Of a stretch of 64,000 nucleotides of DNA, positions 36,463-46,265 are shown one piece after another; the stretch's first letter is position 1; every line of letters begins with the position of its first letter. Below the pieces are notes generated by a model. It made no database searches. It saw only the letters and a program-made list of their open reading frames with translations, and was not told the DNA's origin. The position numbers and the translations under genes are program-made. Origin of the DNA: Maridesulfovibrio bastinii DSM 16055 (lineage in GTDB: Bacteria; Desulfobacterota; Desulfovibrionia; Desulfovibrionales; Desulfovibrionaceae); assembly GCF_000429985.1 (NCBI RefSeq), contig NZ_AUCX01000015.1:1-64000 (forward strand). The letters run 5' to 3'.

Positions 36463-37428
36463 ATGAAGTCTGCAAATACTCGCTGGCGCCGCATGGGGCT
36501 TATTATCGAACCTCCAACGTCTGGAGATTATGAGTGGTGGGTTGATTGTGCCGGTATTCCGACCTGTATGCCTTTTAGTGATAATCTCTGGCGAATCTGG
36601 TTTGCCGGGGTTAATATCAGAGGTCAGCGTGGTATACTCTGTGCCGACATAGATCCGGGACATGGTATGAAAATCCTTGAAATTCGGGAATGTCCGGGCC
36701 TTGAACGCGGAACTTCCGATGCTTTTGACAGTGCCGGTCTCTGGCCGTGCTCGGTCATGCGTGTCGAGGGGCGTATTTTTTTATGGTATACCGGGATGCG
36801 CCTCGTTCGTGATGTCCCTTTTCAAAATGCAATCGGGCTGGCTGTCAGTGAAGATGATGGTTTTACTTTTAAAAAGGTCAGTTCCAATCCGATTTTACCC
36901 GCCGGGCATGAGGAAACAGATTTTGTCACCTCTCCCTTTGTTGAGCGTTTAGATGAAAAATTTGTGATGTTTTACTCGGAATGCACTAAATGGGAGCACA
37001 TCGCAGGTAGACTTGAATCTTTTTATGATTTGAGAGTTGCGTATTCTTCTGATGGAATTAATTGGACTAAACGCAAAAATCCTGTAATCAGTCTAGATGG
37101 AACTCCATGGGCTGGAATAGTTCGTCCCTGGGTTGATAGATCAGGAAAACACCGGATGTGGTGGAGTGCCCGCGGGGCAACTGACTTCAGGAACGCATCC
37201 GAACAGGCGTATCGATTGTATAGTGCTCCTGTTTCGGGTGTTGATATAGATAAATCAGCAATAGAACAGGTTAATTTTGTTCCGGCTCCTGAAAATGATG
37301 AATGGGACAGCTGGATGCAGGCTTATTGCAGTTTGGTTCCCTATCAGGGAAAACTTGTTTTGTTGTACACTGGAAATAATTTTGGGCGGCAGGGCTTTGG
37401 TTATGCTCTGTCAGAACCTGAATTTTAA
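36463..37428 (+). CDS. Five-bladed beta-propeller glycosidase-like protein (GH43/GH32 type)
   Basis: 321 residues with repeated propeller blades: WRIWFAGVN, IFLWYTGMR, GLAVSEDDGFTF, VAYSSDGINWT, HRMWWSARG and VLLYTGNNFG. Such proteins cleave or transfer furanosides/mannosides, or only bind glycans. There is no signal peptide, so it acts in the cytoplasm. It starts 1 nt after the acetyltransferase stop, in the same operon. I cannot assign the catalytic acids with certainty, so enzyme activity is inference. Confidence 0.7.
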   Translation: MKSANTRWRRMGLIIEPPTSGDYEWWVDCAGIPTCMPFSDNLWRIWFAGVNIRGQRGILCADIDPGHGMKILEIRECPGLERGTSDAFDSAGLWPCSVMRVEGRIFLWYTGMRLVRDVPFQNAIGLAVSEDDGFTFKKVSSNPILPAGHEETDFVTSPFVERLDEKFVMFYSECTKWEHIAGRLESFYDLRVAYSSDGINWTKRKNPVISLDGTPWAGIVRPWVDRSGKHRMWWSARGATDFRNASEQAYRLYSAPVSGVDIDKSAIEQVNFVPAPENDEWDSWMQAYCSLVPYQGKLVLLYTGNNFGRQGFGYALSEPEF

Positions 37429-37439
37429 AAATTTTATAT

Positions 37440-38360
37440 ATGAAAATTGAATTTAGAATACCTGTTTCACCGGATAAATCATTTTATTCTCAAGTTCGTT
37501 TATTTGCACTTTCTCTGGCTAAGCTGGGTGAACCATATAGTACCGCTAGGATTGTCGTCTGTGTTGGTAATAGTGCACAGCATGATGCTGTTGTTGAACA
37601 GAATTCATGGGCAAAAGATTTTCCCGTGGAATGGTCTGTTGCCTCACCTGAGTTTTGTGAAGAATTCAATATGATGTCCAGCGGGCTTTGGCGCTATAGC
37701 TTTCCAAGTGATGCTGACGTTATCATTTTATGTGACGCCGATACCTGCGTCATAAACAGGTTTGACGGATTGCTTGCACAGATGGTGCGAACATCCTCAG
37801 CTGTTGCCGGAGTGCAGGCTCACTATTCACCATTTCCCAATGGCTCAAATGAAAGCAGCTGGAAAAAGGCTCTTGCCACGATAGGTAAAGAGGATTTTAT
37901 TTTTCAGCATAGCTATTCCATGGAAGTAAATCCCTGTGCAGAGTTAAGTCCTCCCTATTTTAATTATGGCTTTGTCCTTTTTAATCGTGAGGCTTTTAAA
38001 AGCTTATCCTCTATAATGCAGGAGAGCCTTTCCACTGCAATGTCCACTTTTCCTGAAAATGTTTTTGCAGCCCAAATAGCCCTTTCCTTAGCCATAATAA
38101 AAAAGAATGTGTTTACCATAATGCTTGGGCAGGAATACAACTGTGCCAATGATGATTCAATAGTAAATGGTAATTTTGTGGATATACTCTGTATAAGAAT
38201 AATTCATTATTTGAGGACAAACGAATTTGATAGACATAATTTCCTTTGTGATAAGGAAAAATTCAATGAATTCATTAATACAAATAAAAAAAATGTTATA
38301 TCTGCACGTCTTAGAATTCATGTGGAAAGCATTAAAGACTGCTATATAGATTGGAATTAA
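37440..38360 (+). CDS. Glycosyltransferase-like protein (GT-A, DxD)
   Basis: 306 residues. VIILCDADTCVINRFDGL carries a DxD metal motif, with upstream RIVVCVGNSAQHDAV and downstream PPYFNYGFVLFNREAF, the pattern of retaining GT8-like or related GT-A transferases. It closes the four-gene glycan unit (11 nt after the previous gene). Donor and acceptor unknown. Confidence 0.7.
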   Translation: MKIEFRIPVSPDKSFYSQVRLFALSLAKLGEPYSTARIVVCVGNSAQHDAVVEQNSWAKDFPVEWSVASPEFCEEFNMMSSGLWRYSFPSDADVIILCDADTCVINRFDGLLAQMVRTSSAVAGVQAHYSPFPNGSNESSWKKALATIGKEDFIFQHSYSMEVNPCAELSPPYFNYGFVLFNREAFKSLSSIMQESLSTAMSTFPENVFAAQIALSLAIIKKNVFTIMLGQEYNCANDDSIVNGNFVDILCIRIIHYLRTNEFDRHNFLCDKEKFNEFINTNKKNVISARLRIHVESIKDCYIDWN

Positions 38361-38617
38361 ATTATATTTATTGATTCAAATTAAATGTAAAATTAAAATT
38401 TATTTCTGATTAAGTCTATTAATAAGGGTAGGCAGCGCTATTTTATGTGTTTCTGGCCTTTATTGATTTATGGTTAGCAGCTGCATTAATTCTCTATTGT
38501 AAAAAAAGCTATGCTGAATAAACCAGCTTGAGAGTTATTTATATAATTGTTACCAGTTCTCTAATCCTGATTATAATTTAAGAATAATATTTAAAGTTAC
38601 TTTAGAGGAAGCTGAAC

Positions 38618-39850
38618 ATGAGCTATAAAGATAAAGATCTTTGCAGAATCAGAACAATAACTGCATTTTTTACTTTGGATAAAAATAAAGAAGCATGGAA
38701 AAAGGAATTACTCAAAGCATCTCATTTTTGTTCCCATTTATCGGAGACATTTAATGATAACGGTTATGTTGTTCAGTCCTTGCGGCTTGTTACAAATCCT
38801 TTTGGAGAATATCTAAATACTGAAAGTCTGGAAACCGCTCGTGATGATCTTAATTACATCACTGAATTACTGAATTCAGCTGATATGCCTGAGATAAGAT
38901 TAAGATTTGCGATAGGCGAAGCCAGAACCCGGGAAGAAATTGAGATGCTTCCTGAGTTGATTAATGAGTTCGGAGATTTATGCAATGTATGTGTAAATGT
39001 TGACCTTGATGAATTCGGTATTCTGGATAATAAATTGATTGAGGATTCCGCTCGCGCCGTGACTGAAATCAGCAGAATTACTCCGCGCGGAGAGGGAAAC
39101 TTTAATTTTACGGTAAACTTTAACTGCAAATCTTTTATACCTTACTTCCCGGCAAGTTATCACAGAGAAGCTTCCGGGTATAATTTTGTCATAGGTCTTG
39201 AAACCCCTGACCTTCTTGTTGATGTTCTAAAAACTTATAATTCCGGCCTTAAATCGGAAAATCATAATGCTCGGTTCAAGGGCTATTTTGAAGTTATGAG
39301 TCAGGCTCTGCAATTTCACATTTCCACAATCAGCTCTTTAGTCTCAGAAGCAGACATTGATTCGGATTTTAATTTTTCCGGATTTGACAGTTCTGCAGCT
39401 CCTTCAAAAAATTGCTCAAGTATGGCTGAAGTTTATCAGCAAATTGGTGTTGAATACTTTGGTGCGTCCGGAACAGTTGAAGCTTCCGCTCTTTTAACCA
39501 GAGTTTTTAAATCGATTAAGGATGTCGATATTGTTGGATTTTCAGGACTGATGCTGGCTCTTACTGAAGATTCAGGACTTGCTGCCGGTTCAATCGAAGG
39601 TAATTTTGATATAAGGTCGTTGTTAACCTATAGCTCCGTGTGCGGTATAGGGCTTGATACTGTACCGATTCCCGGTGATACGCCAATAGACAAAATATGC
39701 GCCCTGATGAGGGATACCGGCACAATGGCTTACCGCTTAAACAAGCCGCTTACAGTTCGTCTTTTCCCTGTGCCTGGCTTGAAAGCTGGCGATATAACAG
39801 CATTTGAAAGTGACGATCTCTGCAATTGCGCGGTACTTGCCGTCCCTTAA
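38618..39850 (+). CDS. DUF711 (UPF0210) family protein
   Basis: 410 residues. The family signatures are present: YFPASYHREASGYNFVIGLE, VCGIGLDTVPIPGDTP and a C-terminal LTVRLFPVPGLKAGD. DUF711 proteins are cytosolic and usually adjoin a small ACT-domain protein; no such partner is present here. The biochemical function is unknown. GAGGAAG precedes the start. It is a single-gene unit closed by a strong terminator. Confidence 0.88.
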   Translation: MSYKDKDLCRIRTITAFFTLDKNKEAWKKELLKASHFCSHLSETFNDNGYVVQSLRLVTNPFGEYLNTESLETARDDLNYITELLNSADMPEIRLRFAIGEARTREEIEMLPELINEFGDLCNVCVNVDLDEFGILDNKLIEDSARAVTEISRITPRGEGNFNFTVNFNCKSFIPYFPASYHREASGYNFVIGLETPDLLVDVLKTYNSGLKSENHNARFKGYFEVMSQALQFHISTISSLVSEADIDSDFNFSGFDSSAAPSKNCSSMAEVYQQIGVEYFGASGTVEASALLTRVFKSIKDVDIVGFSGLMLALTEDSGLAAGSIEGNFDIRSLLTYSSVCGIGLDTVPIPGDTPIDKICALMRDTGTMAYRLNKPLTVRLFPVPGLKAGDITAFESDDLCNCAVLAVP

Positions 39851-39884
39851 AAATAAATTTTTTATTTGCTGAGAATTATTCTGG

Positions 39885-39926
39885 AATTGACTTGATGAAG
39901 GGCTTCATCAAGTCAATTCTTTTTTA
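39885..39926. terminator. Terminator between DUF711 and permease genes
   Basis: Perfect 15-bp stem (AATTGACTTGATGAA) with a GGGC loop and a T run on the plus side. It serves the plus-strand DUF711 gene and probably the convergent permease. Confidence 0.9.
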
Positions 39927-39976
39927 TTAATATAATGTTGGAGGCTGGTCAGGCAGGTTTTTATCCTTGGTAATTT

Positions 39977-41674
39977 TTAATGTTCAAAATGCAGTCTGGT
40001 AGTAGCTTTACCGTTGGATGTTTTGGACTCTATTCTGTCAGTCAGTGATCTGACCAGAAAACCGGCCATCTGAAGGACTCCGTCAGGCTCAAGCAGAGCT
40101 TCAGGTTCTGGAGCCCGGTGACTAAGTTCAGGAATTTTTCCCGGATGCCGGATCACTACATCAAGGTTATACTCATCAAAAAAGATTGTTATACTGGTTG
40201 CTTCCCCTAGTTTGCTTGATCCTCCTATAGCTTCCATATATTCGGATGTTGCCGCCGTTGCTTTTTTTATAACTTCCGGCCTTGCAGCCCATGCTCCACC
40301 CTGACGTTCCATAAACTCAACAATGCTCTGACTGTACGGATTTTCGGAAGATATGATCAATGATGCTTTAGACTTGATGCCGATGCGAAAGATGAGGTTT
40401 AGGATTAGGGCTGAAATTGTGGCTGCGGATAGTGAAGAAGAGAAAATTGCCTTGAGCCATGGATGTAAATCCATAAAAGCGTGGGGCAGCATGTCCACAG
40501 TCAGGCCGAATATAATGGACAGGCCGATTACAAATGTTTTTCTGCTGTCGATCATACGCGACATTATAATCTGAATTCCGGCTACGATCATGAATCCTAC
40601 AGCAAAAATGAGTGTTGCTCCAACAACTGGTGGTGGCATTACTGCAAATATCCCACTTAGTTTGGGACAAAATGCCAGAATAATCAGGATTCCACCGGTT
40701 GAAAAAGCCACACTGCGGCTGGTCACTCCAGTTGCTATGGTCAGACCTATGTTTGAGGATGAAGTTGACTGTCCGAATCCACCTAAAATACCGGCTGTAA
40801 AACAGCCGACAGCATCAGCAAGAATCCCTTTCTGAACGCTTGCAAGGTCAACTCTTTTCCACTCTGTGTCGTTTATTTTCTGGCATGTTGTCAGATCGCC
40901 GACACTTTTGAGGCTGGAACAGATAACAGCAATTCCCATTGGCAGGACAAGAGTAGCATCAAATGACCATCCGGGGTGGTGAGCGATCGGATTCCAGATC
41001 AGAGGGTGGGCCATGGCTGCTTTTATTTCGGACGGAGTTAATTGACCGGAGCCTAACGCGGCAAGGTATCCGCCAACTATTCCAATAAGAATGCAGAATA
41101 GTCTGAAATTTCCTTTAGACCAGACATTCAGAGAAACCATGAGCATTAGAGTTATAATGCCGACTGAAAGACCTGCGGTGTTGATGGTTCCAGAACTGTC
41201 CAGAGACAGAAAATTGCGTCCGGCAAGTTTTACCACTGTAATGCCGACCATGGTAACGATCAGGCCGGTTACTTCCGTTGGAAAAAGCACTCTGAGTTTA
41301 TGAACTACTCTGGAGAACAGAGCCTCTATTACTCCAGCGCATGCCGTCATGCCGAAAACAAGGGGCAGACCTCCTGTTTTAACGCATAGCACTGAAGCCG
41401 CGAGAAATGATGGACCGCAGACCTGCGGACAAAGATACCCTGAACCGACCGGACCCGAGCGAAGGGCCTGTGCGATGACTCCGATTCCTCCTGCAAGCAT
41501 CGACATGCTGATGATAAAAGTGATCTGTAAAGTTGTGCCGCCACCTTCATGAACCAGAAGGATGGGCATGACAAAAGATATGGCAATTATACTGACGTGT
41601 TGTAATCCAAGGAAACCGTTAACTAAAGCAGGCGGGCGATCGTCTAATCCGTAAAGCAGTTGTGATGGTTTCAT
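39977..41674 (-). CDS. NCS2 xanthine/uracil permease with extra C-terminal domain
   Basis: 565 residues. The first ~430 form the NCS2 nucleobase:H+ symporter fold (PPALVNGFLGLQHVSIIAIS; GGFGQSTSSSNIG is the NCS2 signature loop). After about residue 450 a soluble ~110-residue domain follows. Its GVLQMAGFLVRSLTDRI resembles the G-box helix of anti-sigma/HATPase proteins, and FFDEYNLDVVIRHPGKIP a strand pair of the same fold, so a degenerate GHKL domain is likely. The start at 41674 follows AGGAG; an upstream extension lacks a ribosome site. Substrate is probably a purine or pyrimidine. Confidence 0.88.
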   Translation of the reverse strand: MKPSQLLYGLDDRPPALVNGFLGLQHVSIIAISFVMPILLVHEGGGTTLQITFIISMSMLAGGIGVIAQALRSGPVGSGYLCPQVCGPSFLAASVLCVKTGGLPLVFGMTACAGVIEALFSRVVHKLRVLFPTEVTGLIVTMVGITVVKLAGRNFLSLDSSGTINTAGLSVGIITLMLMVSLNVWSKGNFRLFCILIGIVGGYLAALGSGQLTPSEIKAAMAHPLIWNPIAHHPGWSFDATLVLPMGIAVICSSLKSVGDLTTCQKINDTEWKRVDLASVQKGILADAVGCFTAGILGGFGQSTSSSNIGLTIATGVTSRSVAFSTGGILIILAFCPKLSGIFAVMPPPVVGATLIFAVGFMIVAGIQIIMSRMIDSRKTFVIGLSIIFGLTVDMLPHAFMDLHPWLKAIFSSSLSAATISALILNLIFRIGIKSKASLIISSENPYSQSIVEFMERQGGAWAARPEVIKKATAATSEYMEAIGGSSKLGEATSITIFFDEYNLDVVIRHPGKIPELSHRAPEPEALLEPDGVLQMAGFLVRSLTDRIESKTSNGKATTRLHFEH

Positions 41675-42034
41675 TACAGGTCTCCTGATTTTAAAAATCA
41701 ATCTACCACACAACAAATGCATTATCCATAATATCGAGAATAGAGGAATGATGACATAAGCGAACCTGTGAAGATTATGGCAGGTGTCCAGGTGTAATTA
41801 TGCCGCTATTTGTCAAAGCGGAATTTTGCATGAGGGTATTTTTTAAGGGGTGTATCTTAAAATATTAATTTAAAATAATTAATATAAAATAGTTATAAGA
41901 ATAAAGTGTAAATAAGATATAAATATGATCAATTAATTACATTTTTAATTATATATATTATTTAATAAATTGTAAAATAATTACAATATTTATCTGTATT
42001 GTTGAAATGTGAGTTTACTAATCGTTGCATCGAA
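41675..42034. other. AT-rich intergenic region between permease and MBL gene
   Basis: About 360 nt, extremely AT-rich (long runs of A/T around 41880-41990). It holds the permease promoter and the 3' end of the MBL operon. I find no clear hairpin with a T run for the latter. Confidence 0.5.
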
Positions 42035-43864
42035 TTAGTCATCAAATGTTAAGGTAAAATGATTTGAAGCGCATCCGCATTCAGCCTCATAAATTAGTTT
42101 TGTATCTCCTTCGCGTATATGTATATATTCGATTGGAACAAAGTTATCTTTTCCTTTCTTTTCACTACATGCACACCGGAAGCATAAAGTTCCGTCTTTC
42201 CATTTGCATAAAAAGAGTCCCGTATCTGTCGAAATGATAGGGAGCTTATAGCTTAGAGTTTTTTTTATCCAAGACGGGATTGCTTTACGAAGGCTATTTA
42301 CTGCTAGTTCTTCTCCAAACTCAGAAAGTATACAACAGTCTGGTGTTACAAGTTCCAAAAATTTTATAATACCTACAAGTCCAAGATGTCCCCGCTTTTT
42401 ACTACTATAAACAATTTCTTTAGCAGGTTTACATCTTTTTCCCCAATCCTCTTCTAAGCATCCAACGTGTAGAGCTAGAAAATTAACGTCTTTGAAAAAA
42501 TTAGCCCATGTTAATATTTGGGCGTTATCATCGGAAAATTTAGTATCTCCAACTATTCCAATTTTTAAACCGTCCATTTTAAAAATAAGTCCCAGTGCTT
42601 GTGAGTCTATAGAATCTCCATGCTTTGTAGGTTTTGGTGACAGATAATGAAATATCTCATCATGCTCCATTGCTATGCTTCTGACCGTTATATCGCCTAC
42701 ATTTTTTGTTGCACCTGGAGAAAACGTAAATTGAGTTGAAGTGTCCAGTATACTATTATAATATTCAAGAATATGACTGTATAAATAACAACTGCTGGGG
42801 TTTAGCAGTACCTTAAGTTTTCCAGAACATTCATCTTGGTATTTAAATCTCAAACTAAGAATATTTAGTAAATCTGCAGAATGGTCATTATGATCATGTG
42901 AGATAATTACTGCATCTATGTCCCTTATTGTTATGCGGTATTCATTGTAAATGGAATCTAAGAATCCAAATCCAGGGTCTACTGCAATATTGTTTTTTCC
43001 ACTTGAAACTAGATATCCACCACCAACTTTAGTCTTTGGTAATATTTCTCGATTGTTAATTGTATTAGTTGTTGGCTGTGCTGGTGTCCATGAATTCCAA
43101 CGACGTAAAGGAATAAAGTAAGCTATATCTTCATATTTTTGACGTATACTTGAGTTATATCTTTTGTATATATTATTAGAAGCTTCATAAGTCCGTTTAG
43201 TACTATTATATAAGTCATCTCTGGTATTTTTTGATTCTAGAATTTTTAGCTGTAAATCCACAGCTCCCATTCTTTCCATAGGGTTCATCTTCTTCAAGTC
43301 AAAAGAATGTGACTCAATCAGATCAGGGAAGGAAGTCATAAGTATCTTAGACTTTATTGATGGATTTAGCTGAGCCAGTTCTTTTAGAATATATAATTTG
43401 AACTGTTTTTCAGCAGAATATGATGAACATATATTATCTTGGTGTATTTTTGTAACGTTTATAAATTGTTGTGCTGACCAGTACTGGTTTGTTTCAATAT
43501 CACTTTCCGGAGCAAAATCCGTGATAATTTTTAGACCTTCAATTGTCCATAGAAGATTCCGAAGCTTATTTTCTTTTTTTGGGTTTATTTCCCATGGAGA
43601 GAGGAGAATCCCTTCTGATGTATTTATTTTTATATTTGAAAATTCTATAGATGCTACAACTATCGTTGTACCGTTATTATTAAATTTATTTTTGAAATCG
43701 CATATTATTTTTTTTGAATCATAGTAGGCTGAATTAACCTGATATTTTCTACTTTCTTCAAAATCACAAAAATGATGAGCAGTAATGTCTAACCAATTTT
43801 GTTTTTTTGCTTCTTCAATGAGTTTTTGTAACTCTGCGGTATTATCCATAAATAAAATGTTCAT
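42035..43864 (-). CDS. MBL-fold metallo-hydrolase with large N-terminal domain
   Basis: 609 residues. The N-terminal ~280 residues match no family I know. Then a metallo-beta-lactamase domain: GGYLVSSGKNNIAVDPG, the metal motif SHDHNDHSADL (about 322-332), a histidine in SIAMEHDEIFHY and the aspartate in IGIVGDTKFSDD. A cysteine-rich tail (LCFRCAC, then AECGCASNHF) could bind zinc. It starts 2 nt after the metallopeptidase-like gene, so the two are coupled. Candidate activities are nuclease, cyclic-nucleotide phosphodiesterase or ester hydrolase. Codon use is AT-rich compared with the ectoine region. Confidence 0.8.
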   Translation of the reverse strand: MNILFMDNTAELQKLIEEAKKQNWLDITAHHFCDFEESRKYQVNSAYYDSKKIICDFKNKFNNNGTTIVVASIEFSNIKINTSEGILLSPWEINPKKENKLRNLLWTIEGLKIITDFAPESDIETNQYWSAQQFINVTKIHQDNICSSYSAEKQFKLYILKELAQLNPSIKSKILMTSFPDLIESHSFDLKKMNPMERMGAVDLQLKILESKNTRDDLYNSTKRTYEASNNIYKRYNSSIRQKYEDIAYFIPLRRWNSWTPAQPTTNTINNREILPKTKVGGGYLVSSGKNNIAVDPGFGFLDSIYNEYRITIRDIDAVIISHDHNDHSADLLNILSLRFKYQDECSGKLKVLLNPSSCYLYSHILEYYNSILDTSTQFTFSPGATKNVGDITVRSIAMEHDEIFHYLSPKPTKHGDSIDSQALGLIFKMDGLKIGIVGDTKFSDDNAQILTWANFFKDVNFLALHVGCLEEDWGKRCKPAKEIVYSSKKRGHLGLVGIIKFLELVTPDCCILSEFGEELAVNSLRKAIPSWIKKTLSYKLPIISTDTGLFLCKWKDGTLCFRCACSEKKGKDNFVPIEYIHIREGDTKLIYEAECGCASNHFTLTFDD

Positions 43865-43866
43865 AA

Positions 43867-46179
43867 CTATTCCAGTTCAAGTTTTCTATAGAAAATTCGG
43901 GATGAATTCCAGAAAGAAACAATTAATGCCGCAGTTACTTCGTTATTAATGAGTTCTTTACGTTTTTCTGGTTTGGTTTTGTAATATTTTAGTAGCAGCG
44001 TTCGTAGTATGAGGTATGGATTCTCTATTGGTTCTTCAGTTATATGTCCTTTTAAGATGCCTTCAATGTCAGCATCAAAACGATCATATTTTGTATTTAT
44101 CATATCTATCAGCTCTGTATTTATGTAATTGTCTTCGAAGATTGGAATCCAGACTCTAAAATGACTCACAATCATCGCCACTTCATTTTTTTCATCCGAA
44201 TTCAGATGGAATTCATATCCCTCTGGATAATTTTCAATGTGTTTGGTATGGATTTCTTCTAGAATCTCAACAAAATATTCTTGAATCTTTTGCGCCTGCG
44301 TTTCTTTATCTAATAATTCGGAGTTCCACCTTTCTAGAACTGGTTTTACTTTATCCCACTTTGCTGCAATCGTGACAAATAGTGAACGCCCCCAGTATTC
44401 TGTTGGACTTTCATATACACGTGATAGTGATTGGTATGTACGCCAAATACTCCAGAGGTATAATTCAATATCTCCGTTATAGAAGTGTTTAAAGTCAAAC
44501 CAGTGTGCAAAATATTCAAATACAGTATCTGGGTAGTTTACAGGGAATTTCTTGTCTTTTACAGCTTCACGAACTTTTTTCAGATAGTCTTTGTCAATAT
44601 CTTCAAATGATATTCGGTTGTAGTAACCATGAGAGACTTCGTGACTTGCTACAACCCAATTTAGTACGCTGAAAACGTCACGCATTGGGAAAGTTATGAT
44701 TTCTGCGTCACAGTTTATGCGATAGTTGTCCTCTGTATCAAGCACTAGAAATCCGCGCCAAGCCATACCAAATTCTTCAATAAGACTGATTATACCTGGA
44801 GAATCTTCATCAGTTTTATTTGTATACTCAATAAGTCTTTCAGGAGGAGGCGTTCGACTAATTAGTGAAAATAAATGTTCTGGTATGATGGACATAGCTT
44901 TTATTATATGTCCAAGTGAGGCTGAAAAGGTCGCATTTGTTACTGCCGGGTGTGAAGCATTATATGTTGTGCTGGATATTTGCTGATGCATTGCTTTTTT
45001 CAGCTGGCTGGTAAAAAGGTAAATATCTTGTTCGTTAGCCGCTGTAGCAAGCAAATTACCTGTTTCAAGAGCCTCTAGATACGCTCTGTATAGTCCTGGT
45101 AAATAGCTTGCGAGAGATGATGGTAATTCATAAAGCTGCTCTGTTAGCGTAAAATTTCCAAGATGGGCATTTATATGACTGATTAGATTAACTATTTCGG
45201 CTAATAGAATTCGATCTGGTCCGACATTGGTTGTCTGTTTCAATGCTCCAAGCAAATTTTCCAGTATAAATGTTTCTGGCTCATCATATGAATAGGTTGA
45301 TGTGGTGGAAGTATTTTCAATACAGTTTAAATCAATTATAGTTGTTATTGTGTCGAAAACACCCCTTTTGGCAGCTGTTTCTCTGAAAAGAATGATTTGT
45401 TTGGTAAAGGCTTCAAGTTTTGTCGGCGTATCCCATACGCCAATAATGTCATTATCACCGAACATTATTTGGCATGTCTTTCCAAAAGATTTTGCAACAA
45501 ATTGCTCGACACCTGGAGAAGATTTTATACTGACTATGGGGCGTATATATCCTTTAAGACGTTTCCAGTTTTCTATTGATATGACATTCTTATACGAAAT
45601 AAGTGGAATAGTTCTTGTCTGACTGAAGAGGTTACGTTTTGAAGGGAATTCAATACGTGCGGATTTTGGAAAGCCGCAGTCTGCCACGGTTGTTTTACGA
45701 ATTTTTTTTAAAAATTTAAAAATATCTTCCAGATTTGAGCTGTCATAGAAAATAATTAGTTCATAATAGCCAATACTTAAGAAAATTTTTACCCTGTTTG
45801 AATTATTATCTAAAGAGCGGAGATGGTCACTTATTTGCTTTAAAGAGTTTAGGCCATGATCGTTGAAGAATCTTTCATCTAATTTTAATAAGACAACAGC
45901 AGGAGATATAGAATCCTGACAGGCTCTATTAACTTCTTCAAGATTTTTATCTAGGCTAAAGCAAAGGAGAACTCGTGTATTTAGGATTCTGGTATCTGTG
46001 TTGACGATAAGTGATTCACTAAGTTTATTCATGTACGAAATTTGAAGTAGATCACTGTTACCGAATGATTTGTAGGACCACGAAGATTCTTCGCTGAAAT
46101 CTTTAGCTAGCTCCCTTTCATCGCCAACCTTCGTGCGGATAAATTTAAATAAGTATACTGGATAGAGGGTGATAGACAA
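43867..46179 (-). CDS. Large HEVSH metallopeptidase-like protein
   Basis: 770 residues, no signal peptide or membrane segment. N-terminal region with two alpha/beta repeats (about 65-165, with FLSIGYYELIIFYD; and about 205-280, with IMFGDNDIIGVWD), ferredoxin-like in appearance and possibly sensory; a helical middle; then VVASHEVSHGYYN (HEVSH at 513-517) and VFEYFAHWFDF (E555 as likely third ligand), together a gluzincin-type zinc site. The start is TTG 46179 with AAGAGG upstream. It is first of a two-gene operon with the MBL protein. A terminator 35 nt upstream leaves no room for a promoter. Function unknown. Confidence 0.75.
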   Translation of the reverse strand: MSITLYPVYLFKFIRTKVGDERELAKDFSEESSWSYKSFGNSDLLQISYMNKLSESLIVNTDTRILNTRVLLCFSLDKNLEEVNRACQDSISPAVVLLKLDERFFNDHGLNSLKQISDHLRSLDNNSNRVKIFLSIGYYELIIFYDSSNLEDIFKFLKKIRKTTVADCGFPKSARIEFPSKRNLFSQTRTIPLISYKNVISIENWKRLKGYIRPIVSIKSSPGVEQFVAKSFGKTCQIMFGDNDIIGVWDTPTKLEAFTKQIILFRETAAKRGVFDTITTIIDLNCIENTSTTSTYSYDEPETFILENLLGALKQTTNVGPDRILLAEIVNLISHINAHLGNFTLTEQLYELPSSLASYLPGLYRAYLEALETGNLLATAANEQDIYLFTSQLKKAMHQQISSTTYNASHPAVTNATFSASLGHIIKAMSIIPEHLFSLISRTPPPERLIEYTNKTDEDSPGIISLIEEFGMAWRGFLVLDTEDNYRINCDAEIITFPMRDVFSVLNWVVASHEVSHGYYNRISFEDIDKDYLKKVREAVKDKKFPVNYPDTVFEYFAHWFDFKHFYNGDIELYLWSIWRTYQSLSRVYESPTEYWGRSLFVTIAAKWDKVKPVLERWNSELLDKETQAQKIQEYFVEILEEIHTKHIENYPEGYEFHLNSDEKNEVAMIVSHFRVWIPIFEDNYINTELIDMINTKYDRFDADIEGILKGHITEEPIENPYLILRTLLLKYYKTKPEKRKELINNEVTAALIVSFWNSSRIFYRKLELE

Positions 46180-46213
46180 TTATATAGCCTCTTCAATAAA
46201 AAGTAAGCTGATT

Positions 46214-46253
46214 AAAAAAAGGAGCTACCTCTTACGAGACAGCTCCTTTTTTT
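46214..46253 (-). terminator. Intrinsic terminator directly upstream of the peptidase-MBL operon
   Basis: AAAAAAAGGAGCT pairs with AGCTCCTTTTTTT around a 15-nt loop. It lies after the 69-codon ORF and only 34 nt before the peptidase start codon, so transcripts reaching the operon from upstream must read through it. Confidence 0.85.
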
Positions 46254-46265
46254 ATTTGGACGATT

